NCBI RefSeq assembly: GCF_000321225.1
Contig: NW_004450276.1
Coordinates: forward strand, 4,975,387 to 5,039,386
Length of the DNA: 64,000 bases
Origin: Odobenus rosmarus divergens
Taxonomy: Eukaryota > Chordata > Mammalia > Carnivora > Odobenidae
Reading direction: 5' to 3'
Shown piece by piece: positions 11,100-21,603 of the stretch. Position 1 is the first letter of the stretch, and each line of letters starts with the position of its first letter. The notes under the pieces are model-generated. The model saw only the letters and a list, made by a program, of their open reading frames with translations. It did not search any database and was not told the DNA's origin. Made by a program: the position numbers and the translations under genes.

Positions 11100-11356
11100 G
11101 AAAGAGGTGATGCAGTGTGTGGTTAAGAACCCAGACTCTGAAGCCAGACTATCCATGTTCATGTGTTGGCTCTGCCATTTATTGGCTGTGTGATCTCAGG
11201 CAAGTTACTTAACTCCTCTGTGCTTCAGTGTCCACATCTCCAAAATGGGGCTATCTCACGGAGTACTTATGCGGATTAAATGATATAAATATATGTGAAA
11301 TGTATAGATCACCACCTGACACATAGTAAGCATTTGTATGTGTCCACTATTATTTT
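11100..11356 (+). repeat. MIR element, near full length
   Basis: Classic order: GTGGTTAAGAACCCAGACTC, TGGCTCTGCCATTTATTGGC, GGCAAGTTACTTAACTCCTC, CCAAAATGGGGCTATCTCAC, and a CACATAGTAAGCATTTG tail ending in CTATTATTTTTA. Confidence 0.92.
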
Positions 11357-11429
11357 TAACCTAAAATGTAGCATGAAGAATATTAAACTACATAAAAGGA
11401 AACATTTCCTTTTAAAAGGAATCAACAAA

Positions 11430-11550
11430 TTCAACAAAATCCATTTTACCAGTATTTACTGACTATCCCCCAGTGTGCCAAGGACTGTTCTAAGCTCAGG
11501 GGTAGAGCAGAGAACAAGACACAGGAGGTCCCGGCTGTCATATCACTTAG
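11430..11550 (-). repeat. L2 3'-end fragment
   Basis: AGTATTTACTGACTATCCCC, CAGTGTGCCAAGGACTGTTC and GAGCAGAGAACAAGACA follow the reverse complement of the L2 terminus. Confidence 0.65.
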
Positions 11551-11673
11551 GAAGCCATTTCATAAAGTTTAAAAAAAAAAAACTGTGCTATGAAGAAAAC
11601 AATCAATAAGATGACTGAGAAAGAGGTGAAATATTCTATTTTGAAATTCTGTTTTAAGAAATACAACAAATTA

Positions 11674-11857
11674 GGGCGCCTGGGTGGCTCAGTTGGTTAA
11701 GCGACTGCCTTCGGCTCAGGTCATGATCCTGGAGTCCCAGGATCGAGTCCCACATCGGGCTCCCTGCTCGGCGGGGAGTCTGCTTCTCCCTCTGACCCTC
11801 CCCCCTCTCATGCTCTCTCTCTCTCTCTCATTCTCTCTCTCAAATAAATAAATAAAA

Positions 11858-11890
<33 letters not shown>
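11674..11890 (+). mobile_element. SINEC, full length
   Basis: Forward element from GGGCGCCTGGGTGGCTCAG through a CT-rich body (11815-11840) to CAAATAAATAAATAAAATC and a long poly-A (11862-11890). The long clean tail suggests a fairly recent insertion. Confidence 0.96.
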
Positions 11891-11892
<2 letters not shown>

Positions 11893-12222
11893 AAATGTAT
11901 ATGTATTCCTAATGTGGAATGTACCAAAGGGGAAAATTACTCTTCTGGACTCAAAATGAGCTTACAGGATGACAATTCTTGAGTTCGTCTGCAACTTGCA
12001 ATCACTAAAATGGCCACTTCCACCTGAGATACTGCACATGAAATCCATAATCCAGAGAAAAGGAAATTCAGGAACCTCTCACCTAACTGAGGAAGCACAG
12101 ACTTGTGGATCCTGAATTTAACCATTAACTCGTTATGGGACTTTGAATAAACCACTGGAATGTTCTCCACTTAGAGATCACATGCTAAATCAGACAGGTT
12201 TCATATTTGCTGTCAGATTTTA

Positions 12223-12401
12223 TTTTTTTAAGATTTTATTTATTTGACAGAGAGAGACACAGCGAGAGAAGGAACACAAGCAGGGGGAGTGGGAGAGGGA
12301 GAAGCAGGCTTCGCATGGAACAGGGAGCCCAATGCGTGGCTCCTGGGATCATGACCTGAGCCGAAGGCAGACGCTTAACGACAGAGCCACCCAGGCGCCC
12401 C
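12223..12401 (-). mobile_element. SINEC, full length
   Basis: Reverse element flanked by a perfect 15-bp target-site duplication TGCTGTCAGATTTTA at 12208-12222 and 12402-12416. Confidence 0.96.
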
Positions 12402-12726
12402 TGCTGTCAGATTTTAATCTAAGTAAGCTGTCCTAACAAGATTAAAATTTATTCTATTAATAACTGTGAATGGGCTTAGGAAAACAGCATCACTTGACTA
12501 ACAAATTTGCCTGTACTTTTCATTTTCTGTGACCCACCAGGGACTATTGACAACCCATGAGTCAGCTGCTTCCAATTTTCATCCAATATGTAATACCCAA
12601 GATAAACAACCTTTTTGCTATCTATGTTTAAATACGTATTTTAAATATTAATATATTTTAAGATGCTGATTGTATGTGGTTAAATTTTGATATATATAGT
12701 TACATAACAATTTAGGAAAACCACAC

Positions 12727-12837
12727 CTCACTCTGAAGCTGCGTAACTTCTCTTGCAAAAACACTATCGATTGTGGCTGGCATCTGCTTATAAAGAGAAT
12801 TGGAGAGGTTCGCTTTAATGGTGCCTTTGTATTTTGC
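12727..12837 (-). CDS. NEBL: NEBL coding exon 4 (second nebulin-like repeat)
   Basis: This exon encodes 37 residues (87-123), beginning AKYKGTIKANLSNSLYK and ending TQLQSE. It contains the second half of the SEAKYK motif and an internal SNSLYK, so it carries a full repeat with an extra YK element. The acceptor is a pyrimidine tract ending CCCTCTAG. The donor used to keep frame is GAG|GTGTGG, which departs from the consensus at +4 and +6. A second GT (GTGAGG) lies 5 nt upstream inside the exon, and using it would shift the frame. Phase is 0 at both ends. Confidence 0.95.
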
Positions 12838-14449
12838 CTAGAGGGGGGAAAAAGGAAAAAAATTAATAAGCACTACTTTTTTTACTGTGAATATTGAAAG
12901 AGAATAAAAAGAAATTTTCTTCAAAAACAGAATTAATTTAAAAACCTTAAGACCATTTTAACCTTAGATACTAGACTGAAGAACATATTCTGAAGAGAGA
13001 TAAATCCAATTTATTATGGAAAAAGCTTTAAAATGAGATGCTCAAGAAAATAATGGCTACTTTTCTATTTTAACCTATGCATGTTTCCAAAAGCAAATCT
13101 GATTGTATAGAGAGTCTCAGATGTTTGATCAGCAAAGGAAACCCTGAGAAAAATGAGACATTTGAGTTGTTCCAGAAAATACAAGTTGGTAGAATGTAGT
13201 GTCTAGAACTTGAATGCAAAGGACTATCCTTTATTCAAATCTTTTTAACCTCCTCTACCACGACTGCGTTGGGGGGGGTATCTTTTTGTTGTTTCTGTGT
13301 CTTCCCACCTCCAATCTGCATTGTCTCAGAGTGATCCCCAAAATTCATTACTAGTAAATAGAAATGCTCCTTCACCATTTCTCTTAGAGAGATTAGGTGC
13401 AAAGTAACACAACAGATTGCCCACTTCCCTTTTTTTCTCTTTTTGTGCTCTGCAGTTAACTTCTTCAGGAAAAAGAATCAATTGGGAATGAGAAACATCA
13501 AGAGAGTCTTTGCACAGGAGAAATAAAAGCTAACGCAAACCTACAAAACCACATTTTTCCACATGCTGACGTTACCCCCACTCAGAACTAGATGTGAGCG
13601 TGGATTTATTGAGCGTAGACCTTGTGTAATCCTTGTGTTCTCACAACTCTTTGGATGTGGGTACTCAATAAGAGAAAATTTGCCAGTTTTCCTCAAAATG
13701 TTTTCACATCAATGGAAATAATCCTGAGAATATCATGGTGCTCTTTTTCCAACATAACTTATGAAACACTAGAGGTCAGTCATTTACAATACTGTTGTAC
13801 TCATCCTCTTTTCAAATTTATCTCTCCTAAGTGATCTAGTCACAGACTACAGAAATGCCTCCTCACAGAAATCGCTGTTAACATGGTGCTTTATAACGCA
13901 GCATAATCTGCAGTTGGAAATGCTCTCAGACAGAGACTATATGATTTTTCAGCTGGAAAATGAATGTAGTGCGTTTCTCTGTGGTCTCATAATAAGTGTC
14001 TCTGTTGAACTGATCCTACTCAAAAATAGTTTAAATTGATTTAAAATTACTTACCAAAGGTATCACGTTTTATAGATCAGCTGGTAAATTTTACTTATTT
14101 TCAAAATGATATTCAACAATTTATATCTAATACACCTATTAGGAAATAAAATAATGGAATTTCGAAAACTATTTTTCCAGTACTTTCTACTTATCAAATA
14201 AAATATCTCTTTTCAAGAGTGATCCTACATAAATATGAAAGGGTTAGAGTTGAAATATAGACATATATAATAAAATATATCAACCATAAAGTTAATTGAT
14301 ATGGTACATAGGATTACATAATTATGTAGATATTACCAACACTCAGTGGTGCTCTCAAAAATATCATTCTCTAATTTTAATGCACAAATTTTTATCTACA
14401 TAATTAGAAAATGAAAATGCAAACTATTTCGCATGTTTTGATGCCTTAC
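12838..14449 (-). other. NEBL: NEBL intron 3
   Basis: A 1.6 kb AT-rich intron with no recognisable repeat or gene. It contains short homopolymers only, for example G8 near 13270. Confidence 0.85.
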
Positions 14450-14554
14450 CTCAGAAATAAAAGCGCCGATATTTTTTACATGGTTTAGCATGGGAGTGTC
14501 AGTCACAAATGTACACTTGTCCTTAGACTTTTTATACTCTTCTTTATAATGAAT
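14450..14554 (-). CDS. NEBL: NEBL coding exon 3 (first nebulin-like repeat)
   Basis: This exon encodes exactly 35 residues (52-86), the length of one nebulin module. It begins IHYKEEYKKSKDK and ends VKNIGAFISE. IHYK completes the SDxxYK motif started in exon 2, and the terminal Ser-Glu starts the next motif. The acceptor is TTCTCTCTTTTAG and the donor is GTAAGG, both on the minus strand. Phase is 0 at both ends. Codon 9 of the exon (14530-14528, AAG) is Lys60, a position known from human cardiomyopathy variants. Confidence 0.96.
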
Positions 14555-15027
14555 CTAAAAGAGAGAATAATTTACAGAAGATGAGAAAGAAGAAAAACAA
14601 TTTTAATGCCCCCCTTTTGAACAGAATTACTTGAGGAAGTCTGTTTTCTAAAGTAAATACTCAAATGAGGAATGATGCTCAAAACCAGCCAAATCAAATA
14701 AATGGATATATAGCACAGAACCGCAAAGGTGATGAGACACAGAAAAGATTGTTCTTTAGATAAGAGTCCTGTTATCATCAAGGATCATGGGGGCAGATGC
14801 ACATTGACTATGGGTCCTGTCTGCCCAGCTTTCTCAGCATAATTATTCAACACTCTCATTTCATTCGGCAAGTGTCCTAGTTTATTGTTACTTTCAAGCC
14901 ACTGACTGAACAGTTAAGCCTACAATCAAACAAAAACATAGCTGCTTACCTCTAGGTTTAAGATAAGTAGTCTCTCAGGACAGATGGAACCAATTAAGAA
15001 GTAGAAGCAGAAATCAAACAAGTGGAG

Positions 15028-15057
15028 ATTACTGTTAGCATCATTACTGTTAGCATC
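15028..15057 (+). repeat. 15-bp tandem duplication
   Basis: ATTACTGTTAGCATC occurs twice back to back with no mismatch. Confidence 0.95.
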
Positions 15058-17380
15058 ATGGTGAATTTGAGGAAGGGGCTCAAACAGTAGACACGATGAG
15101 CTTCCTTTATACTAATTAATTCAGCTCAAATCAAACTTACCCAATTTAGGGGCACCCATAGGCCTCCCTATCTGCCTCCCCTCCCCCAGCAAGAGTAGAA
15201 CCTGCCCTGAAAGCTTGCCACAAGGTGGAGATCATTCCAGAATGCTATGGGTAGGCAGATGCACAAGACAAAGTCCAGAGAGGCTGAGCTGAGCATGCTC
15301 ATTTCTTCTCTCAAACTCAGTAGTAAAAGGAATTACTCTTTTCCCCTTGAGGAGAGGCCAGAATTGTTACTCTGGGGGAGACCCTGCATGAACACATGAG
15401 GTGAAGTCAGGAACTATATGGGCAAGGCCCTAAAATGTAATCCCACTCTCATGCTAATTGCCACTCAATCCGAAAACTGGTGAGGCAAAATTTATGACCA
15501 GTTGAGAGGATGAAGGTAATTTGCTAAAAGTTATATCACCCTGTAATAAAGTCATGTTTATCTACCCAAAACTGTAAATACTTATGCTGAAAAAAATGTC
15601 CCAGTTCAGATGATAAATTACATGGTCTTCCTAATTATAACCTAAAAGTGAAGTTTAGGTGACTATATACCTGGTTCTTAAAGGACATGACTAACACGAT
15701 GTTGCAACACTAACATTACATAGAGATTTTACCACATGTAAACCTGACATGAGGGGCATAATTCGACCTGATGTATGACCAGATAGGAACAAACTAAGCA
15801 AAATACCGTATCTCACTGCTGTTACTCTTAGGTATGAGACGCCTACCACATTAAACATTTGCTTTATTCATGAAATCAACATTGGAACATATTTATCTTG
15901 TCTGAGCTCTAAATTACTTTTTTTTCTTCTCAGAGATTAGCCATAATTTTAGGGCTCTGCAAATCACCCTCCTCAGTTACTAGTAATTAAACCGTTAATG
16001 GCAGTATGATAAATAGTAGGCTATTTTGATCATAAGGAGAGAAAAAAAAAGTATCCCCGTTATATAATTAAGTGTGAGAGAAAATAACCTATCATTAGGT
16101 TTAAGTTTGGCTCATTATTTTTATCTTTTGCCACTATCTTCTCCCCGCTCACAGTCACATTCGTGACTGCAGTGGTGTGTGCAACAGCCATGGGGCCCCC
16201 GATAGGCTCTGACCTGAGCAGAATGTTCAGGACAAGAGCACAGGATAAGGGTGAAGTATTTACTTCCTTCACTGTGCAGGCAGATAGTTCAGTCTTAAGT
16301 GGGGTCTCCAGTCCTTTCTTTGGTCTTTAAAAGATAGGTATACACACACATACATTAACACACGTATTATTTGCTTATTGTCACTCCTATTGTATTTCTA
16401 ATGAATTTTACAACTTGAGTCATGATAAGCAAATGATCTTACATTTTTATATTAAGAATGCTACATAGTGTTAGCCTTCCTCTACCAAGATGATAGAAAA
16501 AGATAGATGGGCGGGAAATACACTGGTGAGGGACACAACATCCCAGGTGAAAAAAATCACTAAATAGACAGCCACTTCCTACAGAGCCATGGCCCCATCT
16601 ATTGGATAGACTGCCTATGTGACCCCCTTCTTTCCCAATAACAGAATCCAAATGTATTTATGAGAGTAGCCAGACTCTTGCCCCAGTCCCAGAGGATGAG
16701 CTGCTCTAAGTCAGATATGGTTTGCTCCTTCCCCTTGGCCAGCGACTGGCCTCCCCTGGTGCCCAGCTCTGGCCACAGGACATATGTAGAAGTCTTCCCA
16801 GCAGTGTTCCTGGTGTTTCTGGGGCAGAGGGGAAAGACTTGCTGGCTCAGCCCTTTGACACTTTGCTCTTCCACATTTTCCATTCCCCAGTCACGGGGAT
16901 GCAGCAGCCATGAAGTCATCACAAGTCACCATACTAATGATGACAAAGCAGAAGGAAAGGAACCTGAGAGCCTGAGAGCATCCACCATACCAAGACTGGA
17001 CCCCTTACCTCCACGCTTCATTATGTGAGAATGAAAAATCCCACCTATATGTTAAGCCTCTATGCTAGGGTCTTCCTGTCACTGGTGGCCATCTGCACTC
17101 ATGACCAAGATACTATCCAACTTACTTTCTAATAGGAAAAAAAAAAAGGTGGGCAAAGTTGATGACTTAATACTCAGTAAGACACCCCAAATATTTACCT
17201 TCTGCTCTGACCACACCCATTAATCCTACCATATCTCAACTACAATTAGAGTTAAATCAGTTCAGTGATGCTTTCTCCTCTTAGCCCAGTCTCTTTCACT
17301 TGGTATGACCGTAGCTAATGGCTGACCTTCGATGACAGATGTAGAAATGTCTGAGGATATTTCCTTTTACAGTTACTCTT

Positions 17381-17569
17381 TTTTTTAAAGATTTTATTTA
17401 TTTATTTGAGAGAGACAAAGAATGTGAGCAGGGGTAGGGGCAGAGGGGAGGGAGACAAGCAGATGACCCGCGGAGTGGGGAGCCTGACACAGGGCTGGAT
17501 CCCAGGACCCTGAGATCATGACGTGAGCCAAAGTCAGACACTTAGCCGACTGAGACACCCAGGCATCCC
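17381..17569 (-). mobile_element. SINEC
   Basis: Reverse element with several substitutions in the head (GACACCCAGGCATCC). Flanked by TCCTTTTACAG-N2-ACTCTT at 17362-17380 and 17570-17588, a TSD with two mismatches, so it is older than its neighbours. Confidence 0.93.
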
Positions 17570-18194
17570 TCCTTTTACAGGCACTCTTAACCAAAAGTAT
17601 CGAGAAAATCTTCTGTCAAATGGAGCCATATTGGCTCAATGCATCGAACCCTGGAAGAGAGAACAGCAGTCCCCTCACTCTGATGGGGCGGGGGACGCTC
17701 CAAGCTAAGGCTGCTATGCCAGGTTCTCTTAACACAATCAGAGCTCTCTCTGGAGGGATAGTCATGGAATCTGATGCTTTTAGCATTGGAAGGATTTACC
17801 CACAACAATGTTCATTTGCCTGGAAAATGTTCTTTCTGCTGCCATGCGAGTGAATAGCCTCAAAGGGGTTGAACCAAAACAATGGGTCACAAGCTTCATG
17901 CAAATGTAACTCGCTCTGCAGAGACTCTTGATGCCTAATTTATAAGAAACACACAAAAATACCTCCTTTAACCTAATATGTTCTATGACCACCTGACAAA
18001 AGGCTACTAGATGCATGATTGTGATGGCTCAATATAGTTAATAGGTTTGATTTATTCAAGGAATTCATTAGATAGTTGACCAATAAGGCCCAGAGAGAGA
18101 GAGAATATCTGGGGAAATAAAAAGCATTATATGGTTAACAGAAAAATAAAAGAGGCGACCTCAGAGGACCAGGTAATTTGTGGAAGTGAGGCTC

Positions 18195-18218
18195 TGGACG
18201 AATGGTCCCAGGGAATTA
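18195..18218 (+). repeat. Left arm of a 24-bp perfect inverted repeat
   Basis: Starts TGGACGAATGG and ends GGGAATTA. It is the exact reverse complement of 18836-18859, 617 bp away. Similarity stops abruptly at both ends, and neither arm lies in a repeat I recognise. Confidence 0.95.
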
Positions 18219-18454
18219 TGGGGACCATTAAATTAAAAATGCAGAGGGAAACCAGGTAGATCAAAAAAATGGAAAAATGCCTCACATTGATGCCCCATAG
18301 TGAAGCCATCTGACCTGAAAAACATCCATTTCTTTCTAGGGAGAACTGTAAGTCCCTGGACTTATTTCTAGATCATTCCTATGTAACATTAGTGACACAA
18401 AACACAGTACTATATGTGGGGCACCTGGCACACAGCAGAAGAGGAACGACATGA

Positions 18455-18545
18455 TGATGGCCAAGGTCTGGGAGTCGGGCAGACCTTGTTTCAAATCCCA
18501 GGTGTGTGGCTCACTAGCTGTATGGTTTGATGAACAGAACATGAG
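18455..18545 (+). repeat. MIR fragment
   Basis: AGGTCTGGGAGTCGGGCAGA, TCAAATCCCAGGTGTGTGGC and CACTAGCTGTATGG match the MIR core. Confidence 0.6.
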
Positions 18546-18835
18546 GCCACTTCTCACGGCTTCAAGGTGAAGACCCGTGCAGACCAGGCAAACAAGACAC
18601 CAAATTCACCTGAGGATGCGTGCTACAAACAGACTGCCTTCAAACAGACAAAAAGGCTCAAGTAAACACACAGATGTCCCTCTGGGATACAAGGGATTGG
18701 AAAACAAATGAACAGACCTGAAGGTTTGTCTTTAAGTTTGAGACCCGGGAAAAGGCCCTTGCACTAAATGAAATGTGGGCACTAACTGAGGGGCACTGTC
18801 AGAAGCAGGAGAGTGCCTCGACTGGAACTCCCATC

Positions 18836-18859
18836 TAATTCCCTGGGACCATTCGTCCA
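18836..18859 (-). repeat. Right arm of the 24-bp perfect inverted repeat
   Basis: Starts TAATTCCCTGGG and ends ATTCGTCCA; exact reverse complement of 18195-18218. Confidence 0.95.
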
Positions 18860-19744
18860 CTTCTACATCGGTTTCCGCTCCGTGACTGCCGCAACTCAAA
18901 TACACATTTTAGACAACCATCTAGTGAGGCAGACAATAGAAAAGACGTGAGAACTTCCAACGTAATTTCATCGGCCCCATATAAAAACACCAATGACGCT
19001 GACCGTGGATAGAGCAGTTAGTACTTAATAATACCTTTTCAACCAAACTTCGAAAACCTAGAAATTCTATTGGGTCCAGTACATAAAGTCCTTCCAGAAA
19101 GTGAAAATTAAAATTTGTTTTTAGAATGATGGTACAAACTCCTCTTTTCAGTTTTGTTTTAGAGACAAAAGAAGTCCTTGTTCAGACTCTTCAATGGTAA
19201 ATATACAAATTCTAAAAATTTTTTAAAAACCAGTATCTTAAAAAGTATGGAATTCTATTTTGAAAGAAAAGGTGAACATGTACACAAATATAAATTAGGC
19301 CACAATCTGTGATCTAAATATTTAAGTAGTACAGAGATTCTGCCATGCAGCGTAAATCTATAATAAACAGAAATTACTCCCACGCATTTGATTTCTCCTA
19401 CATGGGAGAGGACTAACAGGGCTTTGGCTTTTGCAAAATGGTAAAGGCCATGCCCCTCACCATAAGGTTGGTTTTACAGTCACTGAAAAATGATCTTATC
19501 CAAAACAACTCCAACAAAATCACCTACTCACTGAAGTTGCCACTTTTGTTCCAATGGTTTATATAATATACTTTAGCTCATCCACAATTACCCTTTAATA
19601 AAAAACATAACAACGCTAGAAGAGGTACTGTTTCTGGAGTTATGAAACTTCAGGTTTTAAATAGTAGCATTCCTATTACCAGTATTAGTGTAATCAATAA
19701 CAGTAAAGCTAAGATAAACTGTGCAGGGAAATATACAGAAAGAG

Positions 19745-19955
19745 CAAACACAGCAGAATGGCTAAGGCCAAGAGGGCTTTGTGTTCAATCCTTTTCCCCA
19801 CTGCTTAACTGTGTGACCCAGGCAAGATACTTAACCTCTCTGAGTCTTTGTTTCTTCACCTCTAAAATGAGAAAAACAGTGGAACCCATCTCAGAAGCTG
19901 CAATGCCTGGCACATAGTCCTCGATAAATCTTAACTAGGCTGATGTTACTGTTGT
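19745..19955 (+). repeat. MIR element
   Basis: CACTGCTTAACTGTGTGACC, CAGGCAAGATACTTAACCTC, CTCTAAAATGAGAAAAACAG and GCCTGGCACATAGTCCTCGA are in MIR order. Confidence 0.85.
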
Positions 19956-20194
19956 TGTCATCATTCCATCACTATTATAGTTTACAAAGAACTTTCACAT
20001 GCAGTAGCTTAGAACTCTCAATAATAGCACAAAGAAATACTCCATTTAAAAATTCAATTACATTGCACGTCAAATATATGGAAAGAGTATGATTCCCACC
20101 ATCCTCTGGCTCTTTCTGACAAGCCACAAGGAGGCAGAGAGTCATATATAAAATGTGACTGGATGGATACAAAAATAATTTACAGATGTAGTAG

Positions 20195-20345
20195 TTAATA
20201 ACCACTAACATCTCTTGAGTGCTCACAGTGTTCCAGACAGTTCACCAAATATTTCAGATGTGTTACCGTTACTTAAAGAAACTGTAATAGATGTTGCCCT
20301 TGAGGAACTGAGCCCAGTCCCATTACATAACCTGCCCCAACGTTA
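20195..20345 (-). repeat. MIR fragment
   Basis: A reverse MIR tail: CATCTCTTGAGTGCTCACAG, TTCCAGACAG and a GTTACCGTTACTTAAAGAAA block. Diverged. Confidence 0.45.
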
Positions 20346-21129
20346 CTGTTAAATTGATGCAGGCAGCTTGACTTCAGAGAACATACCAAAGTACTACCCC
20401 ACTTCCCCGGACTGACCTCCTTTGAAAACAAACATTTGCAAAATATTCTGATCACTTTGCTCATTAACTACAACAGAAACGGCCAGTATTGTGCTCGCTT
20501 CTCTACAGACCCAGGCTCTATTCACTTTTCACAAGTCATCTCTCCTCTGCACCAGCAACTCTCTTAGAATCGTGTTAATGAGGAGCATCTAAATGCTCTT
20601 CCCTGGGGAGCAATACTTTTTCCTTGTGCTTCTAGAATTCTAGTTTACATATTTACTGGTTTACCAGTACATAATTACTAGTGTATATATATGTTACATA
20701 GTTCTACAAATCTAGGATTCCCCGGAGACAGGATATACACTGATCCCAGTTAATGAAAAAAGTCATGAGAAAAATGCTCCTTTTCACTCATACCGTCATC
20801 ACCTAGTTCAGGATTCTTACCAATCAGTTCAGTAGCCCATGAACCCCAAATTATAAATACATTTTACGTGTTTATATACATATGCATATATATATACAAT
20901 ATACAAAATTATATATTTGTTTTCTGGTTTTGAAAACTGTTGCATTCATCAGAGTCCTCGAAAAATCCCCAAAATATTTTTTAAAAAACCATTCGTTTAG
21001 ACAGAGATCCTCCAGAAACAAATTCCATCACCATACAAATGTTAAAAGGCTTTGTGGTTCACACATGGAATGTGCTCTGAAATTTCAATGCTTTATGATT
21101 TCATGCCAGAGTGACAGTGAAATTCATAA

Positions 21130-21255
21130 GGGACAGCACTCTGGATTAAGACCATGGAGACCTGCTCCTACAGAAATTCTCTGTATAGGTGACCTTGAGG
21201 AAATCAACGCAAATTTCTGGACTTAGTTCCATTATCTGGAAAATAATTGTGTTTT
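21130..21255 (+). repeat. MIR fragment
   Basis: GCACTCTGGATTAAGACCAT then GGTGACCTTGAGGAAATCAA and TTCCATTATCTGGAAAATAA follow the MIR core. It lies about 100 bp from the exon 2 donor. Confidence 0.55.
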
Positions 21256-21357
21256 AACAGATGATTGCACGGTTTTCTCCCCAACTCAGTGATTTGATGA
21301 CATAATAGTGCCACACACAGAGTGCAAAATAAGAAAAAAATTCCTTAAGCCACTTAC

Positions 21358-21429
21358 ATCACTAATGAGTTTGGTGCATTTTCTGGCCAATTCCATCCTT
21401 AGGTCTTCAATAACAGGCTTAAAAAATAC
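21358..21429 (-). CDS. NEBL: NEBL coding exon 2
   Basis: This exon encodes 24 residues (28-51), beginning VFFKPVIEDL and ending ARKCTKLISD. The acceptor is a pyrimidine-rich stretch ending CTGGACAG on the minus strand, with AG at 21431-21430. The donor is GTAAGT immediately after the GAT codon for Asp51. The terminal Ser-Asp is the first half of the first SDxxYK actin-binding motif, completed in the next exon. Phase is 0 at both ends. The segment leads into the first nebulin-like repeat. Confidence 0.95.
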
Positions 21430-21522
21430 CTGTCCAGAAAAACAAGGAAAGGAAATACTTTTTTTCTAAAGATCAACTTAGAGGAACAAATACCCTTCTT
21501 CAGCTGGTGTGTTCCCACTTAC
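21430..21522 (-). other. NEBL: NEBL intron 1 (93 bp)
   Basis: This is a very short GT-AG intron between exons 1 and 2. On the minus strand it starts GTAAGTGGGAAC, contains a pyrimidine-rich stretch (TTTCCTTTCCTTGTTTTTCT) and ends GGACAG. Its length is a multiple of three, but it carries an in-frame TAA 15 codons in, so retention would end translation early. Confidence 0.9.
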
Positions 21523-21603
21523 CGTGTCATCTTCAACTTCTTCTTCCTCTGTTTTTCCCTCTTCCATTTCATCTTTTACATCCTCAAATATAGGGACCCT
21601 CAT
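21523..21603 (-). CDS. NEBL: NEBL coding exon 1 (start codon, acidic N-terminus)
   Basis: This exon encodes residues 1-27, beginning MRVPIFEDVKDE. Thirteen of the 27 residues are Asp or Glu, so the segment is strongly acidic, as in nebulette. The start is fixed by an in-frame TAA four codons upstream (21615-21613), and the ATG has A at -3, a favourable initiation context. The exon ends in ACG followed by the strong donor GTAAGT (GT at 21522-21521). It lies only 93 bp from exon 2. The nebulette-specific start separates this isoform from LIM-nebulette, which begins with a LIM domain instead. Confidence 0.95.

Larger units (their letters stand above)
6716..12726 (-). other. NEBL: NEBL intron 4
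   Basis: A 6 kb intron. Going rightwards it holds L2 3'-end fragments near 7430 and 7850, L3/CR1 fragments at about 8200-8850 and 9680-9910, an AT-rich TATA-repeat zone at 9425-9545, a 50-bp L1 tail at 10514-10563, a MIR at 11100-11356, an L2 fragment at 11430-11550, and two SINECs (11674-11890 and 12223-12401). The segment 9040-9400 matches no repeat I know and may be conserved non-coding sequence. Confidence 0.8.
14555..21357 (-). other. NEBL: NEBL intron 2
   Basis: A 6.8 kb intron. It holds a SINEC at 17381-17569, MIR fragments near 18455, 19745, 20200 and 21130, a 15-bp tandem duplication at 15028-15057, and a 24-bp inverted repeat (18195-18218 and 18836-18859). I recognise nothing in 15060-17380 or 18860-19740 apart from scattered short homopolymers. 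Open frames in 16439-17028 and 17523-18016 show no familiar domain and overlap on both strands, so I treat them as chance. Confidence 0.8.
1..21603 (-). other. NEBL: NEBL (nebulette) transcription unit, 5' coding part
   Basis: Five minus-strand exons join in phase 0 into a continuous 160-codon reading frame that matches the amino end of nebulette. Nebulette is a cardiac Z-disc protein of the nebulin family that binds actin through about 35-residue repeats and links thin filaments to the Z-disc. Exon sizes are 81, 72, 105, 111 and 111 nt; intron sizes are 93, 6803, 1612 and 6011 bp. Every intron begins GT and ends AG on the minus strand. The junctions after exons 2, 3 and 4 split an SDxxYK-type actin-binding motif between the second and third residue (SD|IHYK, SE|AKYK, SE|VAYK), the organisation expected for nebulin-repeat exons. 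The gene runs off the left edge; most of the repeats, the linker and the SH3 domain lie outside. The gene name comes from remembered family sequence, not a search. Confidence 0.95.

Noticed and set aside
11674..11760. tRNA-like sequence with A/B-box-type motifs
   Set aside because: It is the head of a SINEC, which derives from a tRNA. It recurs about 18 times and has no intact tRNA fold or CCA context, so it is not a tRNA gene.
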